DNA of 64,000 nt from Prolixibacteraceae bacterium. Lineage in GTDB: Bacteria > Bacteroidota > Bacteroidia > Bacteroidales > Prolixibacteraceae. Below, one piece after another: positions 9,912 through 19,701 of the stretch. Within the stretch, counting starts at the first letter, position 1. Each line of letters starts with the position of its first letter. A program made the translations under genes and the position numbers. The notes under the pieces were generated by a model. The model was not told the origin of the DNA and ran no database searches. It saw only the letters and a program-made list of their open reading frames with translations. The stretch spans positions 16,528 to 80,527 of the forward strand of contig CANJNY010000006.1 in assembly GCA_947475715.1 (NCBI GenBank), given 5' to 3'.

Positions 9912-11774
9912 TTAAAAAGCTGAAGTTTTTTTCCTCTGTTTTAATTTATCCTTTAGCTTTTGTGCCTCCAGTTCTTCATCAACTATCCTCTTACTGAATA
10001 GCTTTTGAGTAGGTAATGTCCAGCTATCCTTAATGTCCCAGTTAGATCGGACCTTTACCACACTTAAATAATAAATTACCTCCTCCGGAGGGATTCTTTT
10101 TTTAAGCTCTCCTGAATCCCATTTCCCGTTATTGTTTTTGTCAAAAATGCACTTTATCATGTATTTCTTAGGCTCAAGGAATTTAAAAGTAACCTGACCA
10201 TCTGTTGTGATTTCATAAGACTGGAGTACAGTTTCCTTCTTGTTATCGGCCAGTAGTTGAACGATTGTTGGGACTGTGACATTGCCAAGGGTCAATATGA
10301 TTTTTCCATAATGCTCCTCCTCCTGGGTTTTAAATAGTTGGTTTATCTCTTTGGTATCTGCGCAATAGATTGTTTGAATGGCTGCCGAATCTACGATAAG
10401 TTTATAGTTGGTGGAATATTTCCAGGGATAATTCAGGTAATATTTTCTTTTGTTAATTGAATCAGAAGACAGTATAAATTTTAAAGGAATAAATGTTGAA
10501 TCCTTCTTCTCGAAGAGTGCAATTTTTGTGGTATCGAATGATTCGATAGGTTCCGGTGATTCAAGCGACAACTTACTGTAAACATCAAAGCCTGATTTTA
10601 TATTATGGATGATACTTACAGTCTTAAATTCTTTTTCAATCTTATGACGTTCCTTACGTTTATTTTTAGTTTGTGCTACAACATCGGTATAGAACATACG
10701 TATTGTATCGTTTTTAGTATAAAAGCGCTTAAGAGTGTCTTGTTGTAAATAAGAGAGTTTAAACAGAAGAGTATCTTTTTTATAGACCATCGAGTCGGTA
10801 AGCCAGATTCTTATTGAGTCAGAATTCGTTGATTTTTCAATATACTTCCAATCCTTAGTGGCTTTGAAATTTAATGGTTCGATATTGAAAGTATCGGCTG
10901 TCGATTGGGTAAAAAAGAGATCAACTATTTTTCTGTTGGTATGTAAATATTTATCCAGTCTCAGATCGAAATAAAACTCTCCAAAATTAAGAAGATAAAT
11001 GGGATCGGGTGAAAATCTAGTGCGACCCAACACAATGAGTGTATCGGAAAGTGAAAATGTGGTGTCGTTTGCCGGTAAATATTTAGCCGAAGGATATATT
11101 CGGGTATTGTAAAAGGCTATGGAGTCAACTCCAGGGGTAAATTTCAGATTTCCTGTCGAACTGCTTAAAGCGTATACCTGAAAACTATCGGCAGGTAGAT
11201 TGGTGACAGCAAAGAATCCTTGCCTGTCTGTTTTTGCTACAAAATCAGGCTTGGTCGTGTAGATTAATGTATCGGAACTGCCCCGGTAAACCATAATGAA
11301 TGCATTAGGAACCGGCTCGAGAGTAAAAGCATCTTTTACAAAGCCGACAATTCTTAATGAATCTACTGTAGGTCCTGTCGAAAAAGCCAGTCTTAAATTC
11401 CGCAAAGGATTTTTCTCATTATTATCCGATACACCATCTTTAAAATCGAGTGAATAGGTAGTATTCTCCCTTAGCTTTTCGTTAAGGTCAACAACAAGTG
11501 ATTTCCCTTTAGTCCTGATTATAGGTTTTTTTGTGGTCGGTGGTGAAACTATAAATTTCTCGTTCAGCCCTTCAAAGATTACAAATTCGTTAAAAGTTAT
11601 TTTTATCTTTTGGTCTGTAAAATTTGTTTGGTTAAATGCCGGAACACTATGTAAAACAAACGGAGGAATTGTGTCTTTCAATCCCCCTGAAGGCATACCA
11701 ATGTTGGCACAGGAGGTAAAGAAAGAGAGATAACCGATGATAATAACAATCAGGAGGAGTATTTTATTTGCCAA
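9912..11774 (-). CDS. Outer-membrane lipoprotein with bacterial Ig-like (Big_5) domain
   Basis: A 620-residue lipoprotein with a hydrophobic leader followed by FFTSC (Cys22). A SbsA/Big_5-type Ig-like domain follows (DTIPPFVLHSVPAF... KIKITFNEFV) to about residue 130. Next is a carboxypeptidase-regulatory-like beta domain (IVGFVKDAFTLEPVPNAFI), then long beta-rich segments. Near the C-terminus FDKNNNGKWDSGEL looks like a calcium-binding loop. No in-frame ATG exists near the start: an in-frame TAA lies at 11784-11786, so TTG at 11774 is the best start. It begins 9 bases after the starch-synthase-like gene. The role is unknown; surface or cell-wall structural function is inferred. Confidence 0.8.
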   Translation of the reverse strand: MANKILLLIVIIIGYLSFFTSCANIGMPSGGLKDTIPPFVLHSVPAFNQTNFTDQKIKITFNEFVIFEGLNEKFIVSPPTTKKPIIRTKGKSLVVDLNEKLRENTTYSLDFKDGVSDNNEKNPLRNLRLAFSTGPTVDSLRIVGFVKDAFTLEPVPNAFIMVYRGSSDTLIYTTKPDFVAKTDRQGFFAVTNLPADSFQVYALSSSTGNLKFTPGVDSIAFYNTRIYPSAKYLPANDTTFSLSDTLIVLGRTRFSPDPIYLLNFGEFYFDLRLDKYLHTNRKIVDLFFTQSTADTFNIEPLNFKATKDWKYIEKSTNSDSIRIWLTDSMVYKKDTLLFKLSYLQQDTLKRFYTKNDTIRMFYTDVVAQTKNKRKERHKIEKEFKTVSIIHNIKSGFDVYSKLSLESPEPIESFDTTKIALFEKKDSTFIPLKFILSSDSINKRKYYLNYPWKYSTNYKLIVDSAAIQTIYCADTKEINQLFKTQEEEHYGKIILTLGNVTVPTIVQLLADNKKETVLQSYEITTDGQVTFKFLEPKKYMIKCIFDKNNNGKWDSGELKKRIPPEEVIYYLSVVKVRSNWDIKDSWTLPTQKLFSKRIVDEELEAQKLKDKLKQRKKTSAF

Positions 11775-11783
11775 ACTGATGGA

Positions 11784-12584
11784 TTAAAAGGTATTGTAAA
11801 AATCAAAATAGGAGTCTATATAATTTTCTTTTGTCTGAAAATCGAGAAATGGTTTTTTTGAGTCTTTCATATAATCCTCAAGTTCTCCGTTTATCGTTTC
11901 GCTCCCTTTTATTGTGGCATCGGAATAGTCAATAGCCAACTTACTTAAATTGACAAATGTTGGTTCACGTAGTACAGCAACTTCAGAGATATCGATTCCA
12001 TCTTCAGCTATTTTAGCAGCCATATTACTGTTTAAGGGACTGTTAAACTGGTCATTATAAACTGAATAGATTATCTTTGCATTGGCAAACAGTGGATTGT
12101 CCTTGTAGGTTTTTTTCACAAACAACGGCACCATTCCTGTAAACCATCCATGACAATGTATAATATCAGGAGACCATCTCAATTTAATCACTGTTTCGAG
12201 TACACCCCGTGCGAAGAATATTGCACGTTCATCATTATCGTCAAATTCAATCCCCTCGTCATTGACAGTTGCAAATTTTCTTTGGAAATAGTCTTCATTG
12301 TCAATGAAATATACCTGCATCCGCGCTGCCTGAATTGAAGCAACTTTGATGATTAGCGGATGATCGTTGTCGTTTATGACAAGGTTCATTCCTGAAAGTC
12401 GAATCACTTCATGGAGCTGATTGCGCCTCTCATTCACGCATCCAAATCGGGGCATAAAGGTACGGATCTCTTTCCCCCGTTCCTGAATGCCCTGCGGAAG
12501 GTACCTCCCGATCTCAGAAATCTCCGATTCAGGTAAGTAAGGAGCGATTTCCTGCGAGATAAATAAAACCTTCATTTTTTCCAT
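11784..12584 (-). CDS. Glycogen/starch synthase N-terminal (GT5) domain-like protein
   Basis: The 266-residue product resembles only the N-terminal Rossmann half of GlgA-type synthases: KVLFISQEIAPYLPES, LPQGIQERGKEIRTFMPRFG, and SPDIIHCHGWFTGMVPLFVKK. GlgA proteins are normally about 480 residues. The nucleotide-sugar-binding C-terminal half is absent and no frameshifted remnant follows. Starts at 12590 (GTG) and 12575 (ATG) are alternatives to the ATG at 12584. Similar short proteins are widespread in Bacteroidota beside panC, as here (divergent). Without the second domain it may not be a working synthase. Function is unproven. Confidence 0.8.
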   Translation of the reverse strand: MEKMKVLFISQEIAPYLPESEISEIGRYLPQGIQERGKEIRTFMPRFGCVNERRNQLHEVIRLSGMNLVINDNDHPLIIKVASIQAARMQVYFIDNEDYFQRKFATVNDEGIEFDDNDERAIFFARGVLETVIKLRWSPDIIHCHGWFTGMVPLFVKKTYKDNPLFANAKIIYSVYNDQFNSPLNSNMAAKIAEDGIDISEVAVLREPTFVNLSKLAIDYSDATIKGSETINGELEDYMKDSKKPFLDFQTKENYIDSYFDFYNTF

Positions 12585-12727
12585 TGCCACAACTTATATA
12601 TTTTGCAAAAATATATAAAAAATACTGAATATTCATGCATTAGCCTGATTGTATTATTCCTGAATTATCGTTAACCTTTCATCTTGTTTATATATTTTGT
12701 TTCTTTGCATTCTCTTTTTATGTATCA

Positions 12728-13582
12728 ATGAAGCTTTACACAACTATTTCATCATTTCAGGAGGCTCTCGATGCAGAGCGGGCAAAGGGTTTTAAGATAG
12801 GTTTTGTTCCCACAATGGGTGCGTTACATGAGGGACATCTATCACTGGTAGATAATGCCGCAGCAATGGCAGACATTGTTGTTGTCTCTATTTTTGTTAA
12901 TCCGAATCAATTTAACGATCCAACTGATCTGGTAAATTACCCCCGAACATTGGATTCTGATATTGAGCTATTAGATACACGTCAATGCGACTATCTTTTT
13001 TATCCCTCCGTTTCTGAAGTTTATCCCTTCCCTGATACCCGTCACTTTGAATTCGGATTTCTTGAATCTGTTATGGAAGGAGAATTTCGTCCCGGGCATT
13101 TTAATGGGGTAGCTCAGGTTGTTAGCAGACTATTCGAAATTGTTTCCCCCGATATGGCCTTTTTTGGTCAAAAGGATTTTCAGCAGCTTGCTATTATAAA
13201 AGATCTTGTTCGTCGGTTAAATCTTCCTGTCAGAATAATTCCTTGCGATATTGTACGCGAAAAGGATGGTTTAGCTATGAGTTCGAGAAACAAACTTCTG
13301 CTTCCGGAACATAGGGCCTCGGCTCCTCTGATTTACCGTACGCTCTTGGAAGCTCAAAAGCTATCCTGTTCCAAATCCGTTCAGCAGGTTAAAGCCTATG
13401 TCATCAGCACGATTAATTCCAATTCCCTCTTAAAAATAGAGTACTTCGACATAGTGGATGATCTTACTCTGAGCTCGGTTGATACTTGGAATCAACCGGG
13501 AATAAAAGTGGGATGTATTGCACTCTATGCCGGAAAGATCAGATTAATTGACAATATATTATTTAACGTTAACCAACAATAA
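12728..13582 (+). CDS. panC: Pantothenate synthetase PanC
   Basis: A full 284-residue enzyme. [10 protein letters not shown] at 28-37 is the HIGH-type ATP motif, followed by [11 protein letters not shown], the [13 protein letters not shown] pantoate pocket, [10 protein letters not shown] and the KMSKS-like MSSRN. It condenses pantoate and beta-alanine with ATP in the cytoplasm. panD, which makes the beta-alanine, begins 1 base after its stop, so the last two steps' precursors are co-expressed. panB is not in the window. Identification is secure. Confidence 0.97.
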   Translation: MKLYTTISSFQEALDAERAKGFKIGFVPTMGALHEGHLSLVDNAAAMADIVVVSIFVNPNQFNDPTDLVNYPRTLDSDIELLDTRQCDYLFYPSVSEVYPFPDTRHFEFGFLESVMEGEFRPGHFNGVAQVVSRLFEIVSPDMAFFGQKDFQQLAIIKDLVRRLNLPVRIIPCDIVREKDGLAMSSRNKLLLPEHRASAPLIYRTLLEAQKLSCSKSVQQVKAYVISTINSNSLLKIEYFDIVDDLTLSSVDTWNQPGIKVGCIALYAGKIRLIDNILFNVNQQ

Positions 13583-13583
13583 A

Positions 13584-13934
13584 ATGTTTATAGAAGTTTG
13601 CAAATCCAAAATTCATCGTGTTACTGTAACTGGTGCTGATCTTCAGTATGTTGGAAGTATTACTATTGATGAGGATCTGATGGAGGCGGCTAATCTGATT
13701 GAGAATGAAAAAGTGCAGGTGGTCAATGTAAATAATGGCGAACGCCTTGATACCTATGTAATTCGGGGTGAAAGGAGCAGTGGTGAAATTGTATTAAATG
13801 GACCTGCAGCACGCAAGGTTTCTGTAGGTGACATTATTATTATTGTTTCCTATGCCTCTATGGATTTTGAAGAGGCTAAACTATTTAAACCGACAATCGT
13901 TTTTCCGGATACCGACACGAACAGATTGATTTAA
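13584..13934 (+). CDS. panD: Aspartate 1-decarboxylase PanD (pyruvoyl proenzyme)
   Basis: From the ATG at 13584 the proenzyme has 116 residues. The self-cleavage site Gly24-Ser25 lies in [10 protein letters not shown], giving the pyruvoyl group. Further hallmarks are Lys9 (CKSKIHR), [19 protein letters not shown] and [12 protein letters not shown]. It decarboxylates aspartate to beta-alanine for PanC. The in-frame extension to 13548 would overlap panC and was rejected. Confidence 0.97.
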   Translation: MFIEVCKSKIHRVTVTGADLQYVGSITIDEDLMEAANLIENEKVQVVNVNNGERLDTYVIRGERSSGEIVLNGPAARKVSVGDIIIIVSYASMDFEEAKLFKPTIVFPDTDTNRLI

Positions 13935-14109
13935 AATATACTTAGTGTGAATTTTATGCATTGCATTTTCAAAATAAAAGTCGATTAAGTCAATAGAGGG
14001 TTAACAAGTGATCATTAACTGCAGTCAAAATAAGACGCAATTGCGCTAAGAGATAAATCTTCGGGATTATTCTCATCGCCTAAGAGTACGTATTAAATTA
14101 TCTCATCAA

Positions 14110-15465
14110 ATGTCAAAGTCCAAAACTGTTTATGTTTGTCAGAGTTGTGGGGCTCAATCGCCAAAATGGGTTGGGAAATGCAATATCTGTGGCGAATGGA
14201 ATACTGTTTTAGAGGAGATCGTTACTGAGCGGAAGTCTGTACTGCCTCAGCAGTCCAAAGATCATTTAAGGCCCTTATTGCTCTCTGAAATCAATTTAGA
14301 TCAGCAGGAGCGGATCGTTACCGGAAATTCGGAATTTGATCGGGTAACGGGAGGTGGTTTGGTTCCGGGAGGTATGATCCTGCTCGGTGGTGAACCCGGT
14401 ATAGGAAAGTCGACGCTCGTACTTCAAATTGCATTAAGGCTTTCTCATTTAAAGGTTCTCTATATTTCAGGGGAGGAGAGCCTTCAACAATTAAAAATGA
14501 GGGCCAACCGCTTGAATGGCAAACAAACCTCCTGCCTTTTTTTATGTGAAACTTCCCTTGAAAATATTCTATCGCATCTTGAATCTGAAAAACCGGATCT
14601 GGTAATCATCGATTCGATACAAACGGTGGCTACAGAATTGGCTGAATCGTCACCCGGAAGTGTGACTCAAATCAGGGAGTGTACGGTAGGCATCATGAAA
14701 GTTGCTAAACTAAAGCAGATTGCGGTTTTGTTGATCGGCCATATCAATAAGGAGGGGAATCTTGCCGGACCTAAGGTTCTCGAGCATATTGTCGATACAG
14801 TTCTTCAGTTTGAGGGTGACCGTAATTATCTTTTCAGAATCCTGAGATCTATAAAAAACCGGTTTGGCTCAACCTCTGAACTTGGAATATTCGAAATGCG
14901 GCAGGATGGATTACATGAAGTGATCAACCCGTCGGAGATGTTACTCTCTTCTCATAATGATGGATTAAGTGGAACTGCCACCGCTGCTACGATGGAGGGA
15001 ATGCGTTCCTTCTTAATCGAGGTACAGGCATTGGTCAGTTCTGCCGCTTATGGCAATCCGCAGCGGTCGGCTACGGGATTTGACCTGCGGCGGATGAATA
15101 TGTTGCTTGCGGTGCTCGAAAAGCGGGCTGGCTTTAAATTAATGACCAAGGATGTCTTTCTAAATATTGCCGGAGGCTTGCGTGTTGATGATCCTGCCAT
15201 GGATCTGGCAGTAATAGCCGCCATCCTCTCCTCAAATTTTGACGTGGCCATTGATAAACGAATTGCTTTCGCGGGTGAAATAGGGCTTACCGGCGAAATC
15301 AGACCCGTTAACCGTATTGAACAGCGTATTGCCGAGGCGCAAAAGCTCGGGTTTAATGAGATATACCTCTCCAAGTATATCAAGGGTGTGGATTTTTCAC
15401 GTTTTGAAATTAAAATCCATCAGATAGATCGGGTGGAGAAGATGATCCGGACATTATTCTCCTAA
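14110..15465 (+). CDS. radA: DNA repair protein RadA (Sms)
   Basis: A complete 451-residue RadA. It has a four-cysteine zinc finger (Cys10, 13, 24, 27), Walker A GEPGIGKS at 94-101, the RadA-specific KNRFG motif, and a C-terminal Lon-protease-like domain (DVFLNIAGGLRVDDPA... FAGEIGLTGEIRPV). It is a helicase that processes recombination intermediates and promotes branch migration. It stands alone, with 175 bases upstream of it after panD and twin palindromes just after the stop. Confidence 0.96.
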   Translation: MSKSKTVYVCQSCGAQSPKWVGKCNICGEWNTVLEEIVTERKSVLPQQSKDHLRPLLLSEINLDQQERIVTGNSEFDRVTGGGLVPGGMILLGGEPGIGKSTLVLQIALRLSHLKVLYISGEESLQQLKMRANRLNGKQTSCLFLCETSLENILSHLESEKPDLVIIDSIQTVATELAESSPGSVTQIRECTVGIMKVAKLKQIAVLLIGHINKEGNLAGPKVLEHIVDTVLQFEGDRNYLFRILRSIKNRFGSTSELGIFEMRQDGLHEVINPSEMLLSSHNDGLSGTATAATMEGMRSFLIEVQALVSSAAYGNPQRSATGFDLRRMNMLLAVLEKRAGFKLMTKDVFLNIAGGLRVDDPAMDLAVIAAILSSNFDVAIDKRIAFAGEIGLTGEIRPVNRIEQRIAEAQKLGFNEIYLSKYIKGVDFSRFEIKIHQIDRVEKMIRTLFS

Positions 15466-15473
15466 GATTGGCC

Positions 15474-15505
15474 ACCCGATCGGGTCACGCGTTTTTTAAA
15501 CGCGT
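15474..15505 (+). terminator. Twin palindromes after radA
   Basis: A 12-bp perfect palindrome ACCCGATCGGGT (15474-15485) is followed one base later by an 8-bp stem ACGCGTTT/AAACGCGT (15487-15494, 15498-15505) with loop TTT. They begin 9 bases after the radA stop. There is no long T-run on the plus strand, so termination strength is uncertain. Confidence 0.5.
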
Positions 15506-15671
15506 TTAACAAAAAATCCTTCGTAGCATAACCTTTTCGTTTATTCCATCAATCAGGGAAATTTTCAATATGGTATATTTTAATGGATTACTTTTCCGCG
15601 GTTGAAAACTGCGGGACCCGGGTGTGCGTTGTTGTGTTTTGTATTCGATATAAAGAGGAAACATTACAGCA

Positions 15672-15698
15672 CAAAAAAAGCCCTCCGAAGAGGGCTTT
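15672..15698 (-). terminator. Strong intrinsic terminator with UUCG loop for the 885-residue lipoprotein gene
   Basis: On the minus strand AAAGCCCTC-TTCG-GAGGGCTTT forms a 9-bp stem closed by the extra-stable C(UUCG)G tetraloop and runs straight into seven T. It lies about 30 bases after the stop at 15731. Such a strong terminator fits a highly expressed monocistronic gene. Confidence 0.92.
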
Positions 15699-15730
15699 AA
15701 TTATAATTGAATTATTTGTCAGACAGTTAA

Positions 15731-18388
15731 TTACTGAACAAGTTGAAATTCGTCGTTGTTGCTGATACCAGTGATACCATCAATAACTGTAGAAACTGCA
15801 GCGTTAAGTCCCATTTCAACTGAAAGTTTGTAAGCTGTACCTACAGTTTCGCCTGTTAGTGGGTTGTCAACCAATGTAGAAAGATCAACATCAACTTGGA
15901 AATTGTCATAAGTTGCATGTGCGTTGTCCAGAACAGCAACATAATCTCTTAAACCTTCCAAAGTTGCACAAGTGATCTTAGCTTCCTGATAAGCAGTTGT
16001 ACCGAACTCAGCTAATGCTGGAGAGAATGTACCGCTTAATTTATTGTTAAATACCCAAAGACTTGCTGCAAATCCTACTGTGTTTAATGGATTAACATAA
16101 GAATGCAGATCTAAAGATGTCAATAATGCATTGTTAACAATTTTAAGAGAATGCATTTTGTCAAGCCCTGTAGTTGTTACACTTGCCAATTTTGCATTGC
16201 CGGTAATCCAAAGGTCTGAACCCGGTCCACCATAACCAACTGCACCTTCGAAATTTGAATGACCTAAAGTAACACTTAGAAGTGCATCAGCATTATCCAA
16301 AATCATTGTATTGATAATACCTGAAGTTGCAACAGCTGTTAATTTTGGTAAGTTAGAAACACTAACGGTATTCATAATACCACCAAGCTGAAGCCATTCA
16401 AGTTTTGCATTACCAGTTGTTGATACGCCTGGTACATGAGCACCTGAAATTGTAGCCCAATGTGTAGCATCACCAAATGCAGCACCAGTAAGAACCACTT
16501 TCTTTAAGGTTGGATACGTGCCAATATTAACATTTTCCAAAGCGTTTCCTAAAGTAAGAGTTTCAATTTCTGCAAGTTCAGGTGTTGTAGGAATTGTTGC
16601 AGGTGCAGTAACACTCCACCAACGATATTTTTCTAATGTTAAAGTTTTAGTTTCAGGAGCACTTAAGTCTGACCCTGGTTGACCTAACCAAACCGGAATA
16701 TCAAGGGTGTGTGGACCTCTGATAGTAACCATAACTGAAGCATCGAATTTATGAAGCATAACATCTGCTGTTGAATCTGCCCAAACTGTTAAGGCTCCTG
16801 AAGTAGTCAAATTTGAAAGATTGACAGTTGTAGCTGAACCTGTAGTTGCAGATAAACCACTTGCAATTGTTACAGTAGATGCGGCTGTTGTAGCAGCAGA
16901 AAGATCGATTGTCAAAGCTTCCCATGCAGTAATAGCTAAAGCTCCGTCATATTCAGCAGTTCCTATTTTAATCCAGGTTGCGTTAGTTGTTGTAAGGTTA
17001 TGGATCTGACCACCTGTTTCAAGACCAAATACTATTTTATCAGTATGAGGAGAGTTAAATGCAACAGTTCCGTTTGGAGAGTGTGAACCATCACCAACAT
17101 GACCACCAACGATAACATTAGGGAAGTTGATGTTAGCAGTAGTAGTATCACTGTGAAGAACAAGGTTTGTACCAACAGTTTTCAAAGAAACTGATTCGTA
17201 TGCACCTGCATATTCGTATGTAACTGCACCACCTACGTTGTCGATCTTTGGATCAGAAATATCAGTACCGGTAACGGTATAGTCACCTCTGATTGAAGTC
17301 AATAATGTAGCTGTAAGAGAAGAACCAATCTGGTCTTCAATAGTTACAAAGTGACCTGAACCGGCAACAGTTGTGATTGTCCATGCATTGTTGTTATGGT
17401 GGTGGTTACCTGAAGTAATAACCTGAACTGCGTCATTTGTTCCGATAACGGCAACAACAGCAGCTAAGATTTTATTCAAGTCAGCAATTTTAGTAACAGC
17501 ATCTGTATTTACGATTAAGTTACCGTTGATGATACCCATCTGGAACAATTTGGCAAGGTAGAAATCTACGTCAGAGTCAGTAGAGATGTTTACGTTGTCA
17601 TTGTACATAGCAGATGCATTCAGTAAGATAGTAAGATCTCTCTGAGCAGCAGCCAAAGCTAACTGTAAACCTGTAACAGATGCAGTAAGAACTGTATTGT
17701 TATCAGCTACAGTTGTGGAAAGTGTACCTAAGTTAGTAAGAACAGTTTCGATCTGAGCTTTGTTGTCAGCATTTGCTTTGTCAATAATAACTTGTAACGC
17801 ATCAATTTTGCCATTAACAGCATCAGAACCGTCTTTGATAGCAGTCATAATGTCAGCTTTCAAAACACCAATCTCAGCAATAACAGCTGCATCAGTAGTT
17901 TGAGCGCTTGCAAGGATTTGGTCAAGAATGTCAGTACGAAGAGTTGCAACTTCTGCTGATGTAGCAGCTGCATCAAGTTTCGACTTCAAACCTGCCAAAG
18001 CCAATGCAGTAGCTGCATCAGAAGTCGCTTTGTCAGCAATGATAGCTTCAAGCTGAGCTTTTAATGCTCCAACAGACGCTGCTGTTGCTCCGGTTGTAGC
18101 TAGTGAAGTTAATTGACCCTGGATCAAACCAATGTTTGTGTTTGCTGTTCCTAAAGCTGAAGAAAGAGCAGAAACTGAAGATGATGTTGCCAGAGATCCT
18201 ACAGCTGCCTGAAGAGCAGTGATCTGAGCTGTTGTAGATGTCAGCTGAGATTGTAATGCTGAAACACCATCAACTTTTAAAGAAAGAGCAGCAATCTGAT
18301 CTTTCAACGCCTGGAAGTCATTGGCGTACTTATTACAGGAAGTAATAAGAATGGCGAGCGCGAACACGCTCAACAATAGTTTTTTCAT
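15731..18388 (-). CDS. Large surface lipoprotein: coiled-coil stalk plus LRR-like/solenoid domain
   Basis: The 885-residue product begins with a lipoprotein signal (MKKLLLSVFALAILITSC, Cys18). Residues ~22-260 are Ala/Thr/Leu-rich heptads (QALKDQIAALSLKVDG and similar), predicted as a long coiled coil. A histidine/asparagine cluster (HHHNNN) follows in the middle. From about 380 on come irregular beta-solenoid repeats of the type NAKLEWLQLGG, NLPKLTAVATSG and NNALLTSLDL, resembling leucine-rich or receptor-L-like repeats. No T9SS C-terminal sorting domain is evident. It has 444 bases of its own upstream DNA and a very strong terminator, suggesting abundant expression. I do not recognise a named family. 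S-layer-like or adhesin roles are inference. Confidence 0.85.
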   Translation of the reverse strand: MKKLLLSVFALAILITSCNKYANDFQALKDQIAALSLKVDGVSALQSQLTSTTAQITALQAAVGSLATSSSVSALSSALGTANTNIGLIQGQLTSLATTGATAASVGALKAQLEAIIADKATSDAATALALAGLKSKLDAAATSAEVATLRTDILDQILASAQTTDAAVIAEIGVLKADIMTAIKDGSDAVNGKIDALQVIIDKANADNKAQIETVLTNLGTLSTTVADNNTVLTASVTGLQLALAAAQRDLTILLNASAMYNDNVNISTDSDVDFYLAKLFQMGIINGNLIVNTDAVTKIADLNKILAAVVAVIGTNDAVQVITSGNHHHNNNAWTITTVAGSGHFVTIEDQIGSSLTATLLTSIRGDYTVTGTDISDPKIDNVGGAVTYEYAGAYESVSLKTVGTNLVLHSDTTTANINFPNVIVGGHVGDGSHSPNGTVAFNSPHTDKIVFGLETGGQIHNLTTTNATWIKIGTAEYDGALAITAWEALTIDLSAATTAASTVTIASGLSATTGSATTVNLSNLTTSGALTVWADSTADVMLHKFDASVMVTIRGPHTLDIPVWLGQPGSDLSAPETKTLTLEKYRWWSVTAPATIPTTPELAEIETLTLGNALENVNIGTYPTLKKVVLTGAAFGDATHWATISGAHVPGVSTTGNAKLEWLQLGGIMNTVSVSNLPKLTAVATSGIINTMILDNADALLSVTLGHSNFEGAVGYGGPGSDLWITGNAKLASVTTTGLDKMHSLKIVNNALLTSLDLHSYVNPLNTVGFAASLWVFNNKLSGTFSPALAEFGTTAYQEAKITCATLEGLRDYVAVLDNAHATYDNFQVDVDLSTLVDNPLTGETVGTAYKLSVEMGLNAAVSTVIDGITGISNNDEFQLVQ

Positions 18389-18832
18389 TTTTGATTTTTT
18401 TTAATTAATAAATGGAAATAAAAGAAGCACTATAAATTTAATTTGCACAAAGATTACATAATTATCAGGGTTAAAAAACCCCGGATTTTCTTAATTTGTT
18501 TATTTGGTAAAATAGGCGAATATAATGTAGTTATTGAGGTATATTCGGTAAATAATTCAAATTATTTCGTCTTTTTTACCATTCCTTCTTAAGGAAAGTT
18601 TGCTGTCTGATCAGCTGTGTTTAAGTAGTTCATATCAAGTTAAGTATTAGTAAATAAGTAGTTTATAATATTTGTATTGTTCCTAATTCGCCTTATTTGT
18701 ATGGTTTGTAAGTTTGTTGCCAAAACCGTTAAAAATCTGAATAAACCTCTAAAATGTTTTAATTTTCAATTTGGACACCATTTAATTTAATTCCTTAAAA
18801 AGGTGTTCCAATGAGTCAGACAATGCAATTAC
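18389..18832 (-). other. AT-rich upstream region of the surface lipoprotein gene
   Basis: These 444 bases contain no open reading frame of interest. They lie between the LytTR regulator stop and the lipoprotein start, both on the minus strand, and must hold the lipoprotein promoter and probably a long leader. I could not find an exact TAnnTTTG box; TAATCTTTG on the minus strand is close but has one extra spacer base. A small GGGTT/AACCC stem is at 18468-18481. Confidence 0.4.
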
Positions 18833-19624
18833 TTATAACGTGTCGTATTTGTTTCTTAATTCGTATAAATGGGTTCGTGAAGCTTGTAGTCTGATTCCGT
18901 TAAAAGGTGGAATTAACTGACATTCTCTTGTTTTAAATTCTATTGATCCCAAATAATTAAGATTCAAAATTGCCGATTGATTAATCTGAATAAAAATTCT
19001 GTTTCCCATTAAACCGAGAATCTCTTTGGCTGTGGTTCCTGCCCTGAGTTTTACTTCACTCAAATCGGTAAGAAGTGCTTTCCATCCTGGTTTATCCTGA
19101 TTTTGTTCCTTTACACACTGTAGTAGAATGATATTATTTTTATCCATAAACCTTAATCCGATCGGAGTAGGGAGCGAGATAATTTCATTAATACCATGCG
19201 ATAGTGTCACGAAACTTGCAGGGTGGTCATTTTTTCGTTTCAGTTTAAATCGATCGATTACATTTTTCAAATCTTCAGTTTTAACTGGTTTGAAGATGTA
19301 ATCAAATGCTGATTCGCGTAATGCCTGTATTACATATTTGTCAAAGGACGTATAAAAAATTACACTAAACATCTGTTTTCTTGATCTGCGTGCTTCTTCG
19401 AGAAGTTCAAAGCCGGTTTTAACCGGCATCTCGACATCCATAAAAACGAGATCAAGATCTTCCTTTTGAAGTAATGTTTTGGATTGATTATACTTTGATG
19501 CACAACCCAGTATTTGTATTTCGGGAAAGAATCCCAGATGTTCCTTTAATGCGAAGACGAACTCCTCATCATCATCAATAATTGCGGTATTAATTTTATC
19601 TGTTCCAATCATAAATGGGTTCAT
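18833..19624 (-). CDS. LytTR-family response regulator
   Basis: A 263-residue regulator. The receiver domain (about 12-130) has the acidic cluster DDD at 17-19, phospho-acceptor Asp63 in FMDVEMP, and Lys112 in FKPVK. The C-terminal ~100 residues form a LytTR DNA-binding domain (RAGTTAKEILGLMGNRIFIQINQSAILNL...). It lies 77 bases downstream of the LytS-type kinase in the same direction, and the two form a two-component system. They follow the gldKLMN genes. Targets are unknown; the surface lipoprotein gene immediately downstream is one candidate. Confidence 0.92.
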   Translation of the reverse strand: MNPFMIGTDKINTAIIDDDEEFVFALKEHLGFFPEIQILGCASKYNQSKTLLQKEDLDLVFMDVEMPVKTGFELLEEARRSRKQMFSVIFYTSFDKYVIQALRESAFDYIFKPVKTEDLKNVIDRFKLKRKNDHPASFVTLSHGINEIISLPTPIGLRFMDKNNIILLQCVKEQNQDKPGWKALLTDLSEVKLRAGTTAKEILGLMGNRIFIQINQSAILNLNYLGSIEFKTRECQLIPPFNGIRLQASRTHLYELRNKYDTL

Positions 19625-19701
19625 TTAAAATGTCTTTGTTGACCGCAATTATCTATTTACCGCATCAACTTAGTTTTACCCTACCTCTTTCTCTTTTTTT
19701 T

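Noticed and set aside
15583..15765. 60-codon plus-strand frame after radA
   Set aside because: It runs through the intrinsic terminator of the opposite gene and into its coding end, with no recognisable features.
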